DNA of 64,000 nucleotides from Luteimonas suaedae (GTDB taxonomy: Bacteria > Pseudomonadota > Gammaproteobacteria > Xanthomonadales > Xanthomonadaceae). The DNA lies in contig NZ_VSSP01000010.1 in NCBI RefSeq assembly GCF_008312895.1, positions 62,001 through 126,000 on the forward strand, in the 5' to 3' direction. The notes beneath the pieces were generated by a model. The model searched no databases. It was not told the origin of the DNA and worked only from the letters and a program-made list of their open reading frames with translations. Positions 35,870 to 45,253 of this stretch are shown here, in pieces; the first letter of the stretch is position 1; each line of letters opens with the position of its first letter. The position numbers and the translations under genes were made by a program.

Positions 35870-36352
35870 ATGCATAACTCCAGAAGGAATTGGACAGGGG
35901 TGCTCCTCGTGGCGTGTTTCATGGTCGCCCCGGCCGCCTTCGCCCAGGACCATACGCAATCCGCAGCGGACATCCTCCAGCAGCAACGGGATATCAGGCA
36001 GGACATCCTGACCGAGAAGCGCGGATGGGATGCCATCGACGCATCGAAGCGGAATGCAGTGATCGCGCGGCAGGACAAGGTATTCGAGCGCCTGGCCGAT
36101 GTCGGGACGTTGGAGGAGTTGAACCCGACCGAGATCACCGAGCTGTCCAACGACCTCGAATGGATCCATTCCATCGCGATGGACGCGGAAAACGAGCGAC
36201 TCGTATGCACGCGCGAGAAAAAGACGGGAACGAACCGCGTGCAGCGAGTCTGCCGCACGGCGGGGCAGGTTGCGCGGGAACAGGCACAGGCCAGCGAAGG
36301 ATGGCACCGGCTGCAGTCGCATAATCCGGCTCCTCGCTCGGATAAGCCGTAG
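35870..36352 (+). CDS. Small exported protein, unknown function
   Basis: The 160-residue protein has a signal peptide (GVLLVACFMVAPAAFAQ) and a charged helical body (ADILQQQRDIRQDILTEKRG, DASKRNAVIARQDKVFERL, ELNPTEITELSNDLEWIHS) ending with a two-cysteine segment (ERLVCTREKKTGTNRVQRVC) that could form a disulfide. The helical pattern with a C-terminal Cys pair is common in small xanthomonad periplasmic proteins, but I do not recognise the family. Its base composition is less GC-rich than the neighbours. The ATG at 35870 is chosen because it begins the signal peptide. Confidence 0.7.
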   Translation: MHNSRRNWTGVLLVACFMVAPAAFAQDHTQSAADILQQQRDIRQDILTEKRGWDAIDASKRNAVIARQDKVFERLADVGTLEELNPTEITELSNDLEWIHSIAMDAENERLVCTREKKTGTNRVQRVCRTAGQVAREQAQASEGWHRLQSHNPAPRSDKP

Positions 36353-36560
36353 ACCCGCCACGCGCCACGGGCTCTGCATCGACGACCATACGGCTGGTGC
36401 CCGAGCGCAAGACACCCGACGGGCGCTACCTGATCGCTCCTTTGGCGTCATTTTTCCGCCCCTCGCCAGCGCCTCGGTCGCGGCGTGGGCGATGCAGAAT
36501 CGGCCCGAACTCTTGCCCGCGCCGTTCACTCCGCCAGGACCTAGAGCACCGGGCGAGTCG

Positions 36561-36821
36561 TCAATGACTGGCCCCGGCCTTGACCTTGCCGCCCAGCTTC
36601 GCAGGACCGCGCATCACGCTGCGCAGGCGGGTGCCCGCATCGGCCTCCTGCAACAACGCCAGGCGCGCGTCGAAGCGCTGGCGCAAGGTGTCCAGCATCG
36701 CGTCATCCCGGGTACTGGCCTCGCACAGGGCACGCACGACGTCGGTGTACTCCTCGGCTACTGCCGAAGTCGTAACGCGCGTGCCGTCGGATTCACCCTC
36801 GACCCAAGGCCGGATTTCAGT
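36561..36821 (-). pseudogene. Remnant of an uncharacterised protein gene, no start codon
   Basis: On the minus strand a frame runs from just after a TGA at 36822-36824 to a stop at 36561. It reads like the C-terminal part of a real protein (VAEEYTDVVRALCEASTRDD, LDTLRQRFDARLALLQEAD, LRSVMRGPAKLGGKVKAG), but no ATG opens it and upstream frames are closed. A GTG at about 36736 could start a 60-residue product. It is probably a truncated gene. The surrounding gap 36353-36900 has nothing else recognisable. Confidence 0.4.
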
Positions 36822-36900
36822 TCAGGCCAGACCAGATGAGGGCGTCACTCATCGACTCGAATCTCTTCGCAAAGCATAGTGCGGCAACATCACTTCGTAT

Positions 36901-36934
36901 AAAAAAGAAAGCGGCCATTCGGCCGCCTTCTTTC
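36901..36934 (-). terminator. Rho-independent terminator after aceE
   Basis: Read on the minus strand, GAAAGAAGGCGGCCGAATGG then CCGCTTTCTTTTTT forms a GC-rich stem (GCGGCC/GGCCGC with flanking AAAG/CTTT pairs) followed by a run of six T. It starts 19 bases after the aceE stop codon, the best-formed intrinsic terminator in the window. Confidence 0.85.
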
Positions 36935-36952
36935 AACTTCGCCAGTCCGTGA

Positions 36953-39643
36953 TCAGACGGCCACCGGATTCGGCTTCTCCACGTCGATCTTGTACAGCTT
37001 GATCGCCCGCGACACGTCCTTGGCCGTCATCGTGCCGTCCTTGGCCAGCGCGTCGATGGCGGCGTGGGCGATGTAGAACCGGTCCACCTCGAAGTGGCGG
37101 CGCAGGTTGGCGCGGGTGTCGCTGCGGCCGAAGCCGTCGGTGCCCAGCACGGTGTAGTCCATCGGCACGAAGGCGCGGACCTGGTCGGCGAAGGCGTAAA
37201 CGTAGTCGGTGGCGGCGATGGCCGGGCCCTGGCGGCCTTCCAGCAGGCTGGTGATGTAGGGCTTGCGCCTGTTCTTCGCCTCCGGGTTCAGGCGGTTGTG
37301 GCGGGCGGCGTCCAGGCCGTCGCGGCGCAGCTCGTTGAAGCTGGGGCAGGACCAGATGTCCGCCGTGACCCCGAAGTCCTTGTCCAGCAGCTCGGCCGCG
37401 GCGATGGCCTCGCGCAGAATGGTGCCGCTGCCCATCAGCTGCACGCGATGCTCGCCCTTCTTCGGCTTGCCCGCGTCCTTGAGCAGGTACATGCCCTTGA
37501 TGATGCCCTCGGCGGCGCCCTCGGGCATGTCCGGGTGGGCGTAGTTCTCGTTCATCAGGGTGAGGTAGTAGTACTCGTCCACCTGCTCTTCCAACATGCG
37601 CTGCATGCCGTGCTGCAGGATCACCGTGACCTCGTAGCCGAAGGTGGGGTCGTAGGCACGGCAGTTGGGGATGGCGCCGGCCAGCAGGTGGCTGTGGCCG
37701 TCCTCGTGCTGCAGGCCTTCGCCGTTGAGCGTGGTGCGGCCGGCGGTGGCGCCGAGCAGGAAGCCGCGCGCACGCATGTCGCCGGCCATCCAGGCCAGGT
37801 CGCCGATGCGCTGGAAGCCGAACATCGAGTAGTAGATGTAGAACGGCAGCATCGGCAGGTCGTTGGTGCTGTAGCTGGTGGCCGCGGCCAGCCACGACGA
37901 GAACGCGCCGGCCTCGGTGATGCCCTCCTCCAGCACCTGCCCGGCGGCGTCCTCGCGGTAGTACATGAGCTGGTCGCGGTCGACCGGCTTGTACTTCTGG
38001 CCCTGCGGGGCGTAGATGCCGAGCTGGCGGAACATGCCCTCCATGCCGAAGGTGCGCGCCTCGTCGGCGACGATCGGCACCACGCGCGGCGCCACCTGCT
38101 TGTCGCGCAGCACGATGCCCAGCGCCTGCACGAAGGCCATGGTGGTGCTGATGGAGCGCTCGCCGGTGGACTTGAGCAGGCGGTCGAACACCTCGAGCTT
38201 CGGCGCCTTGAGCGAGTCGGTGGACTTGCGGCGGCGCTGCGGCAGGTAGCCGCCGAGCTGCTTGCGGCGCTCCTTGAGGTAGTTCACCTCGTCGGACTTC
38301 TCGCCCGGATGGTAGAACGGCACCTGGCCGTCCTTGAGCTGGTCGTCGTCCACCGGGATCTTGAAGCGGTCGCGGAAGGCGCGCACGGCCTCGTCGTCGA
38401 GCTTCTTGGTCTGGTGGGTGGGGTTGAGCGCCTCGCCGGCGCTGCCCATGCCGTAGCCCTTGACCGTCTTGGCCAGGATCACGGTGGGCTGGCCCTTGGT
38501 CTTGACCGCGTTGTCGTAGGCGGCGAAGACCTTGTGCGGGTCATGCCCGCCGCGGTTGAGGCGCCAGATGTCGTCGTCGGAGAGGTTGGCCACCATCTCC
38601 GCGGTCTCGGGGTATTTGCCGAAGAAGTTCTCGCGGGTGTAGGCGCCGCCGAAGGCCTTGCAGTTCTGGTACTCGCCGTCGACGGTCTCCATCATCAGCT
38701 TGCGCAGCATGCCGTCCTTGTCCTTGGCCAGCAGCGGATCCCAGTAGCTGCCCCAGACCAGCTTGGTGACGTTCCAGCCGGCGCCGCGGAAACCGCCTTC
38801 GAGCTCCTGGATGATCTTGCCGTTGCCGCGCACCGGGCCGTCCAGGCGCTGCAGGTTGCAGTTGATGACGAACACCAGGTTGTCCAGGCCCTCGCGGCCG
38901 GCGACCGAGATGGCGCCGAGGGACTCGGGCTCGTCGGTCTCGCCGTCGCCGAGGAAGCACCACACCTTGCGGTCGGTCTTGGGGATCAGGCCGCGCGCTT
39001 CCAGGTACTTCCAGTTGCGCGCTTGATAGATGGCGGCGATCGGGCCCAGGCCCATGCTCACCGTGGGCGTCTGCCAGTAGTCCGGCATCAACCACGGGTG
39101 CGGGTAGGAGCTGATGCCGCGGCCGTCGACTTCCATGCGGAAGTGATCGAGCTGCGATTCGTTGAAGCGGCCCTCGAGGAATGAGCGCGCGTAGATGCCG
39201 GGGGAGCTGTGGCCCTGCACGTACAGCAGGTCGCCGGGGTGCTCGCCCTCGGGCCCACGCCAGAAATGGTTGAAGCCAACGTCGTACAGGGTGGCGGAGC
39301 TGGCGAAGCTGGCGATGTGGCCGCCGAGGTCGCCGGGCTTGCGGTTGGCGCGCACCACCATCGCCATCGCGTTCCAGCGGATGATCGAGCGGATGCGCCA
39401 CTCCAGTTGCGCGTCGCCGGGCATCCGCGGCTCGAGGTGCGGCGGGATCGTGTTGATGTATTCGGTGGTGGGCGCGAACGGCAGGTGCGCGCCGGCGCGG
39501 CGGGTGAGCTCGACCATGTTGTCGAGCAGCTGGTGCGCACGCTCCGGGCCGTCGGCGTCGATGACGGCCTTGAGCGATTCGACCCACTCGCGGGTCTCGG
39601 TGGGGTCGGGATCGTTCTGCAGGATGTCGTTGAGCCAGTTCAT
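36953..39643 (-). CDS. aceE: Pyruvate dehydrogenase E1 component (homodimeric type)
   Basis: AceE decarboxylates pyruvate with thiamine diphosphate and acetylates the lipoyl groups of AceF in the pyruvate dehydrogenase complex. The 896-residue length and single-chain layout fit the gammaproteobacterial homodimeric E1. Visible features are the N-terminal ETREWVESLKAVI, the HAS-containing GHIASFASSATLYDVG and GHSSPGIYARSFLEGR, and the ThDP motif starting GDGETDEPES and ending near VFVINCNLQRLDGPVRG. The C-terminal domain ends in TDGFGRSDTRANLRRHFEVD. The gene stands alone with its own terminator; aceF and lpd are not in the window. Confidence 0.97.
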   Translation of the reverse strand: MNWLNDILQNDPDPTETREWVESLKAVIDADGPERAHQLLDNMVELTRRAGAHLPFAPTTEYINTIPPHLEPRMPGDAQLEWRIRSIIRWNAMAMVVRANRKPGDLGGHIASFASSATLYDVGFNHFWRGPEGEHPGDLLYVQGHSSPGIYARSFLEGRFNESQLDHFRMEVDGRGISSYPHPWLMPDYWQTPTVSMGLGPIAAIYQARNWKYLEARGLIPKTDRKVWCFLGDGETDEPESLGAISVAGREGLDNLVFVINCNLQRLDGPVRGNGKIIQELEGGFRGAGWNVTKLVWGSYWDPLLAKDKDGMLRKLMMETVDGEYQNCKAFGGAYTRENFFGKYPETAEMVANLSDDDIWRLNRGGHDPHKVFAAYDNAVKTKGQPTVILAKTVKGYGMGSAGEALNPTHQTKKLDDEAVRAFRDRFKIPVDDDQLKDGQVPFYHPGEKSDEVNYLKERRKQLGGYLPQRRRKSTDSLKAPKLEVFDRLLKSTGERSISTTMAFVQALGIVLRDKQVAPRVVPIVADEARTFGMEGMFRQLGIYAPQGQKYKPVDRDQLMYYREDAAGQVLEEGITEAGAFSSWLAAATSYSTNDLPMLPFYIYYSMFGFQRIGDLAWMAGDMRARGFLLGATAGRTTLNGEGLQHEDGHSHLLAGAIPNCRAYDPTFGYEVTVILQHGMQRMLEEQVDEYYYLTLMNENYAHPDMPEGAAEGIIKGMYLLKDAGKPKKGEHRVQLMGSGTILREAIAAAELLDKDFGVTADIWSCPSFNELRRDGLDAARHNRLNPEAKNRRKPYITSLLEGRQGPAIAATDYVYAFADQVRAFVPMDYTVLGTDGFGRSDTRANLRRHFEVDRFYIAHAAIDALAKDGTMTAKDVSRAIKLYKIDVEKPNPVAV

Positions 39644-39818
39644 GTGGGGGCGTGCTCCGCCGCGGCCCGCCGGCCGCGCATTGGTCGTGAAATTAGAGTC
39701 GGGATTCTAGCAGGCGGTCGCGGCCGGTCCGGCTGTCCGCGGGACAGGGGACGGAGAGCGTGGGGCGGGTGTGCGGTGCTGGGTGGATGCGTTCGATACG
39801 GGCCGGCGCGGACGATCA

Positions 39819-40175
39819 TGGTGGGCCTTAGCCCACCGCAAGGTACGGCGAAGCGGCAGGCGCCCGAATCATCGCGCCTTCGCCGTACCCCCCACCCCAA
39901 CCTCCGCTCCGCGCCCCGTCCCGCCCCAGCGGCACGGCGCGCCACCGCACGCGTGCCAGTGGCGCGCAAGCCGTGCGGTCTCGCCCCGGAGGAAGAGGGG
40001 CTTGTTCGTCCTCACCCAGCCTCCGCTCCGCGCCAGCGGCGCGGGCGCTCCACCTCGCGCGCGCCGCTGGTGCACAAGCTTGCACTGTCGGCCCCAGTGG
40101 GAGATGGGCTTTGAGCGCATCGTCGCCCCGAGGGAGCGGGGCTTGGTGCGCTCCTGCGCCGCCGCACGGATCCGT
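39819..40175. repeat. Imperfect tandem modules of about 106-119 bases downstream of GTGGGCC palindrome
   Basis: CCTCCGCTCCGCGCC occurs at 39901 and again at 40020. In both copies it is followed by AGCGGC, a Cys/Ala-like GC-rich stretch, a GCGCAAGC or GCACAAGC segment, and a GCCCC..GAGG..GGGGCTT tail. A third copy of only the tail lies at about 40127-40150. A GGTGGGCCTTAGCCCACC palindrome precedes the set at 39819. The 794-base gap 39644-40437 contains no gene that I can support. Confidence 0.5.
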
Positions 40176-40437
40176 CGGCCGCGCGGTTGCGTCCGCGATC
40201 GGTTTCCGTGCAAGCACGCCTGGACGGCGGCTGATCGCGCGCGTCATCGCGCGGTCTTAACGCCGGGCGTCGATCATGCACGGTTCCGCGGACACCAAGA
40301 TGGCGCCGCAGGCAATACGGTCGCGTGCCGGCCGGCCGCAATGGCCCGGCGGTGATCCGCGATCCGGGGAGCGGGGCCTGAGCCGTGTGCCGATGTCCCG
40401 AACGTCGCAATTCCACGGCTGGCGGTTCCATTCATCG

Positions 40438-42240
40438 ATGCATTCCACGATTGGCCACAATCCGTTCCCGCAATGGCGGCTGCTCGCGCTGGGCGCGGCG
40501 ATCGTGCTGATCGTGGTGGCCCCGTTCATGCTGTTGCGCAAGGCGACGCTGGACAGCCGCGAGGCCTGGCAGCGGGTGACCCATACCCACAACGTGGCCG
40601 CGGCCATGCACGCGCTGGCCTCGGACGTGCGCAACCTGGAGGCGGGCGCGCTGGCGATCGCGAACGGGGTGGACAACGAATCGGTGCGCGCCCGCATCGC
40701 CGAAAGCCGCGAAAGGATCGCGCCGACGGTGCTGGAGGTGCAGCGCCTGACCCGCGACGACGCCGACCAGCAGGTGCGGATCGGTGGTCTGCAATCGAAC
40801 ATCGCGCTGCGGGTGCACCAGGCCGAACGGATCGTCGACGCCGGCGCCGGCGCGACGCCCGAAGCCATCGAGCGGCTGGTGACGGACTATCCGATCCAGC
40901 GCCTGATCGAGGAGATCATCACCGAGGAACAGGCGCGGCTGGAAATGCGCCAGGCACGGGCCGAGCGCATCGGCCAGCGCGCGACGATGGCGAGCTGGGC
41001 GGCGATGATCGCGCAGCTGCTGCTGCTCGGCGGCGTGGTCTGGTTCTCGGCACGGCAACTGTGGCGCCGCGTGGAGGCCGAACGCACCGCATCACGTGCC
41101 AGCGCGCGCGCCACGGTGGTGCTGGACACCGTGCGCGAGCCGATCGTGCTGGTCGACGGCGCGATGCGGGTGGTGATGCACAACGCCGCCTTCGCCGAAC
41201 TCTATGGCGTGCAGGAGGACATCCAGGACCGGCCGCTGGCCGCGATCGGCGGCGGCGCCTGGGAAGACGGCGAGATCCTGCGCCGCCTGTCGGACGTGCT
41301 CACCCGCGGACGCGAGCTGTGGGACCACGAGCAACAGCAGCGCACGGTGGACGGCATCGAACGCACGATGCTGATCAACGCCCGGCGGATGCCGCTGCCC
41401 GACAGCGCCGACGCGGTGGTGCTGATCACCGTGAGCGACGTCAGCCCGCAGAAGGCCAGCGAGCAGCGGATCCACGAGCTCAACCGCCAGCTGCAGGGCA
41501 AGGTGGAACAGGTCTCGGACGTGAACCGCGAACTGGAGGCCTTCAGCTATTCGGTCTCGCACGACCTGCGCGCGCCGCTGCGGCACATCGCCGGCTTCGG
41601 CGGCAAGCTGGAGCGGCACCTGGGCGATGCGGTCGACGCCAAGGGCCGGCACTACCTGGAGGTGATGGTCGGCTCGGCCGGGCGCATGTCGGCGCTGATC
41701 GACGACCTGCTGGTGTACTCGCGCCTGGGCCGCAGCGCACTGCGGCTGCAGCTGGTCGACATGCAGTCGCTGGTGGCGGAGACGCGCGCGATGCTCGATG
41801 CCAACAACGCCGCCGACAAGCCCGGCCACCGCATCGAATGGCGCATCGGCCCGCTGCCGGTGGTGACCGGGGACGAGAACATGCTGCGCCAGGTGTGGCT
41901 GAACCTGCTCGGCAACGCGGTCAAGTACAGCCGCGACCGCGAGCCTGCGGTGATCGAGATCGGCTGCGTGCGCGACGACGGCAACCACCGCTTCCACGTG
42001 CGCGACAACGGTGCCGGCTTCGACATGAAGTACGCCGACAAGCTGTTCGGCGTGTTCCAGCGCCTGCATGCGGTCGACGAGTTCCCCGGCACCGGCATCG
42101 GGCTGGCGAGCGTGCGCCGGGTGTTGGTCCGCCACGGCGGGCGCATCTGGGCCGAGGCCGCGCCCGGCGAAGGCGCCACCTTCCACTTCATCCTTTCCGC
42201 CGCGGGCGACGCGCCCGCACCTGCCGGGACTTCGACATGA
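40438..42240 (+). CDS. CHASE3-like PAS sensor histidine kinase
   Basis: The 600-residue inner-membrane kinase has a first membrane helix (LLALGAAIVLIVVAPFMLL), a helical periplasmic domain of about 160 residues resembling CHASE3, and a second helix (ASWAAMIAQLLLLGGVVWF). A PAS domain follows (about residues 225-340), then HisKA with His375 in FSYSVSHDLRAPLRHI, and HATPase with NLLGNAVKYSRD, DNGAGFDMKYADKLFGVFQRLH and GTGIGLASV. The HisKA/HATPase style is that of phytochrome-type kinases, but no chromophore domain is present. The ATG at 40438 is chosen; ATG 40393 is also possible. It overlaps the downstream response regulator (ATGA). Confidence 0.9.
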   Translation: MHSTIGHNPFPQWRLLALGAAIVLIVVAPFMLLRKATLDSREAWQRVTHTHNVAAAMHALASDVRNLEAGALAIANGVDNESVRARIAESRERIAPTVLEVQRLTRDDADQQVRIGGLQSNIALRVHQAERIVDAGAGATPEAIERLVTDYPIQRLIEEIITEEQARLEMRQARAERIGQRATMASWAAMIAQLLLLGGVVWFSARQLWRRVEAERTASRASARATVVLDTVREPIVLVDGAMRVVMHNAAFAELYGVQEDIQDRPLAAIGGGAWEDGEILRRLSDVLTRGRELWDHEQQQRTVDGIERTMLINARRMPLPDSADAVVLITVSDVSPQKASEQRIHELNRQLQGKVEQVSDVNRELEAFSYSVSHDLRAPLRHIAGFGGKLERHLGDAVDAKGRHYLEVMVGSAGRMSALIDDLLVYSRLGRSALRLQLVDMQSLVAETRAMLDANNAADKPGHRIEWRIGPLPVVTGDENMLRQVWLNLLGNAVKYSRDREPAVIEIGCVRDDGNHRFHVRDNGAGFDMKYADKLFGVFQRLHAVDEFPGTGIGLASVRRVLVRHGGRIWAEAAPGEGATFHFILSAAGDAPAPAGTST

Positions 42241-42677
42241 CCGAAATCCGTACCATCCTGCTGGCCGAAGACAGCCCGCACGACGCCGAGATGACGATCG
42301 ACGCGCTGCGCGAGGCGCACTTGGCCAATCCCATCGTGCACGTCGAGGACGGCGTGGAGACGCTGGACTACCTGCGGCGGCGCGGCCGCCACGCCGACCG
42401 CGAAGAGGGCCTGCCGGCGGTGCTGCTGCTGGACATCAAGATGCCGCGCATGGACGGGCTGGAGGTATTGACGGAACTGCGCAACGACCCGCACCTCAAG
42501 CGCCTGCCGGTGGTGATCCTGTCGTCCTCGCGCGAGGAGAGCGACCTGGCGCGCAGCTGGGACCTGGGGGTGAACGCGTACGTGGTCAAGCCGGTGGACG
42601 CGGACCGTTTCTTCGAGGCGGTACGCACCCTCGGCCGGTTCTGGGCGGTGCTCAACGAATCACCGGACGAGGACTGA
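42237..42677 (+). CDS. Single-domain response regulator, Rcp1 type
   Basis: The 146-residue protein is a stand-alone receiver domain with acidic residues Glu11/Asp12, phospho-acceptor Asp66 in LLLDIKMPRMDG, Ser in LSSSREESDL, and Lys in AYVVKPVD. The long loop after the second helix (YLRRRGRHADREEGLPAV) is characteristic of the Rcp1 group, which is usually paired with phytochrome-like kinases. Its start overlaps the stop of the sensor kinase gene, so the two form a coupled pair. There is no output domain; the downstream partner is unknown. Confidence 0.93.
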   Translation: MTEIRTILLAEDSPHDAEMTIDALREAHLANPIVHVEDGVETLDYLRRRGRHADREEGLPAVLLLDIKMPRMDGLEVLTELRNDPHLKRLPVVILSSSREESDLARSWDLGVNAYVVKPVDADRFFEAVRTLGRFWAVLNESPDED

Positions 42678-42690
42678 CGCGTCCCGGTTC

Positions 42691-42835
42691 CGTAGGAGCG
42701 CGCCATGCGCGCGATGCCGCGGGCAGTTCGCCGCCCGCAAATTCTGCCGACCGGCGCGCCTGCCGGTCCGGAATCGCGGCATTCGCAGGATCCTGCCGGC
42801 ACCCGCGGCATCGCGCGCATGGCGCGCTCCTACGA
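42691..42835. repeat. 145-base element with 33-base perfect inverted ends
   Basis: The left arm begins CGTAGGAGCGCGCCATGCGC at 42691 and is fully complementary over 33 bases to the right arm ending at 42835. The interior has smaller palindromes (GACCGGCGCGCCTGCCGGTC). Length and the GTAGGAG/CTCCTAC ends match the three GTAGGAGGGGCTTCAGCCCC doublets, but the arm sequence differs. It lies between two convergent genes. A degenerate single arm occurs at 6602-6628. Confidence 0.85.
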
Positions 42836-42846
42836 AGAGCTGCGGG

Positions 42847-45156
42847 TCAGCCCCCGCCGCGCTGGGCCTTGCGGATCTGCGCCTCGACGGCGGCGATGGC
42901 GGTCATGTTGATCACCCGCCGCGGGGTGGAGGTGGGGGTCATGACGTGCGCGGGACGGCTGATGCCCATCAGGATCGGGCCCAGCGCCACGCCGTCGGTC
43001 ATCACCCGCACCATGTTGTAGGTGATGTTGGCCGCGTCCAGGTTCGGCAGCACGAACAGGTTGGGGCGCCCGGCCAGCGTGGTGTTGGGGAAGATGCGCC
43101 GGCGCAGGATCTCGTCCCAGGCGGTGTCGGCCATCATCTCGCCGTCGACTTCCAGATCCGGCTTGCGCTGGACGAGGATCTCGCGCACGCGGCGCATCTT
43201 GGCGGCGCTGGGATTGTCGTGGCTGCCGAAATTGGAGTGCGACAGCAGCGCCACCTTTGGCTCGATGCCGAACAGCCGGAGCCGGTAGCTGGCCTGCAGG
43301 GTGCTCTCGGCGATCTGCTCGGCGCTGGGGTCGAGCTGCACGTGGGTGTCGAGGAAGAACCACAGGCCGCGGTCGTTGACCACGCCGGTCATCGCCGAGG
43401 TGCTCTGCACGCCCGGATCGAGCGCGAACACGCTGCGGATGTAGCCGAGCTTCTTGTGGAAGCGCCCGACCAGGCCGCAGATCATCGCGTCGGCCTCGCC
43501 GCGCTCGACCATCAACGCGGCGATCAGCGACGGCCGCGAGCGCAGCAGGTTCTTGGCCGAGTCCGGGGTGACGCCGCGGCGCTCGGTGATGGCGTGGTAC
43601 TGCTGCCAGTACTCGTTGAAGCGCGGGTCGTCGTTGATGTTGGTGAGTTCGAAATCGCGCCCAGCCTGCAGCCGCAGGCCCATCCGCTCGATCCGGTTCT
43701 CGATCACGTCGGGGCGGCCGATCAGGATCGGGAAGGCGAGCTTCTCGTCGACCACGGTCTGCACCGCGCGCAGCACCTGCTCCTCCTCGCCCTCGGCGTA
43801 GACCACGCGCTGGCGGTCGCTGCGGGCGCGGTCGTAGACCGGCTTCATCACCAGGCCGGTGCGGTAGAGGAACTGGCCGAGCCGCTCGCGGTAGGCGTCG
43901 AGGTCGGCGATCGGGCGCAGGGCGATGCCCGAGTCCATCGCCGCCCTGGCCACCGCCGGCGCCAGCATGGTCAGCAGGCGCTGGTCGAACGGGCGCGGGA
44001 TGATGTAGTCGGGGCCGAAGGTGGGAAGGTCGCCGCCGTAGGCGCTGCCGAGGTCGCTGGCCTCGATCTTGGCCAGCTCGGCGATCGCCTTGACGCAGGC
44101 CAGCTTCATCGCCTCGTCGATGCCGGTGGCGCCGACGTCGAGCGCGCCGCGGAAGATGTACGGGAAGCAGAGCGCGTTGTTGACCTGGTTGGGATAGTCG
44201 CTGCGGCCGGTGGCGATGATGCAGTCCGGGCGCACCCGCTTCGCCTCCTCCGGCAGGATCTCCGGGTAGGGATTGGCCAGCGCCAGGATGATCGGGCGCT
44301 CGGCCATGGTCGCCACCATGTCGGCGGTGAGCACGCCGCCGGCGGACAGGCCGAGGAAGATGTCGGCGCTCTCGACGATCTCGGCCAGGCTGCGTTTGTC
44401 GGTGTCGCGAGCGTAGCGCTGCTTGTCCGGGTCCATGTCGCCGCGGCCGGTGTAGAGCGCGCCGTGGCGGTCGACGGCGAGGATGTGCTCGGGCTTCATG
44501 CCCAGCGCCACCAGCATGTCCAGGCAGGCGATGCCGGCGGCGCCGGCGCCGGCGGTGGCGAGTTTCACGTCCTCGATTTGCTTGCCGGCGATCTCCAGCG
44601 CATTGATCACCGCGGCGCCGACGATGATCGCGGTGCCGTGCTGGTCGTCGTGGAAGACCGGGATGTTGAGGCGCTCGCGCAGCTTGTGCTCGACGATGAA
44701 GCACTCCGGCGCCTTGATGTCCTCGAGGTTGATGCCGCCGAAGGTCGGCTCGAGCGAGGCGATGATGTCGACCAGCTTGTCGGGATCGCGCTCGTCGACC
44801 TCGATGTCGAACACGTCGATCCCGGCGAACTTCTGGAACAGCACGCCCTTGCCTTCCATCACCGGCTTGCCGGCCAGCGGGCCGATGTCGCCCAGGCCCA
44901 GCACCGCGGTGCCGTTGCTGATCACCGCCACCAGGTTGCCGCGCGCGGTCAGCTCGCTGGCGGCGTTGGGATCGGCGACGATCGCCTCGCACGCGTACGC
45001 TACGCCGGGCGAGTACGCCAGCGCCAGGTCGCGCTGGGTGAGCATCGGCTTGGTGGCGCCGACCTTGATCTTGCCCGGGGGCGCGAGGCGGTGGTAGTCG
45101 AGCGCGGCGTTGCGGAAATCCTCGGCGGTTTCGGTGCTGCTGGGTTTTTCGGACAT
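42847..45156 (-). CDS. maeB: NADP-dependent malic enzyme, MaeB type
   Basis: MaeB oxidatively decarboxylates malate to pyruvate, making NADPH. The 769-residue protein has the malic-enzyme half ([58 protein letters not shown], and the nucleotide-binding [16 protein letters not shown]) fused to a phosphotransacetylase-like C-terminal half (from about residue 440: [41 protein letters not shown]) that is regulatory and binds acetyl-CoA. The ATG at 45156 is chosen (MSEKPSS). It is transcribed toward the sensor-kinase operon, with a palindromic element between. Confidence 0.95.
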   Translation of the reverse strand: MSEKPSSTETAEDFRNAALDYHRLAPPGKIKVGATKPMLTQRDLALAYSPGVAYACEAIVADPNAASELTARGNLVAVISNGTAVLGLGDIGPLAGKPVMEGKGVLFQKFAGIDVFDIEVDERDPDKLVDIIASLEPTFGGINLEDIKAPECFIVEHKLRERLNIPVFHDDQHGTAIIVGAAVINALEIAGKQIEDVKLATAGAGAAGIACLDMLVALGMKPEHILAVDRHGALYTGRGDMDPDKQRYARDTDKRSLAEIVESADIFLGLSAGGVLTADMVATMAERPIILALANPYPEILPEEAKRVRPDCIIATGRSDYPNQVNNALCFPYIFRGALDVGATGIDEAMKLACVKAIAELAKIEASDLGSAYGGDLPTFGPDYIIPRPFDQRLLTMLAPAVARAAMDSGIALRPIADLDAYRERLGQFLYRTGLVMKPVYDRARSDRQRVVYAEGEEEQVLRAVQTVVDEKLAFPILIGRPDVIENRIERMGLRLQAGRDFELTNINDDPRFNEYWQQYHAITERRGVTPDSAKNLLRSRPSLIAALMVERGEADAMICGLVGRFHKKLGYIRSVFALDPGVQSTSAMTGVVNDRGLWFFLDTHVQLDPSAEQIAESTLQASYRLRLFGIEPKVALLSHSNFGSHDNPSAAKMRRVREILVQRKPDLEVDGEMMADTAWDEILRRRIFPNTTLAGRPNLFVLPNLDAANITYNMVRVMTDGVALGPILMGISRPAHVMTPTSTPRRVINMTAIAAVEAQIRKAQRGGG

Positions 45157-45253
45157 CGGCTTCGGCGCTCGTGGGTCTGTGCACGCGATTCTAACGCGCA
45201 AACTGCGCGCCACCGGGCGGCTGCGGGCCGTCCCGGCGCCGCGCCGCGCGGGG

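Noticed and set aside
37064..39184. Very long plus-strand frame (about 700 codons) opposite aceE
   Set aside because: It is an antisense shadow of aceE in high-GC DNA. The aceE frame has unmistakable family motifs, and the plus-strand protein is low-complexity Val/Ala/Gly/Leu-rich with no recognisable domain.
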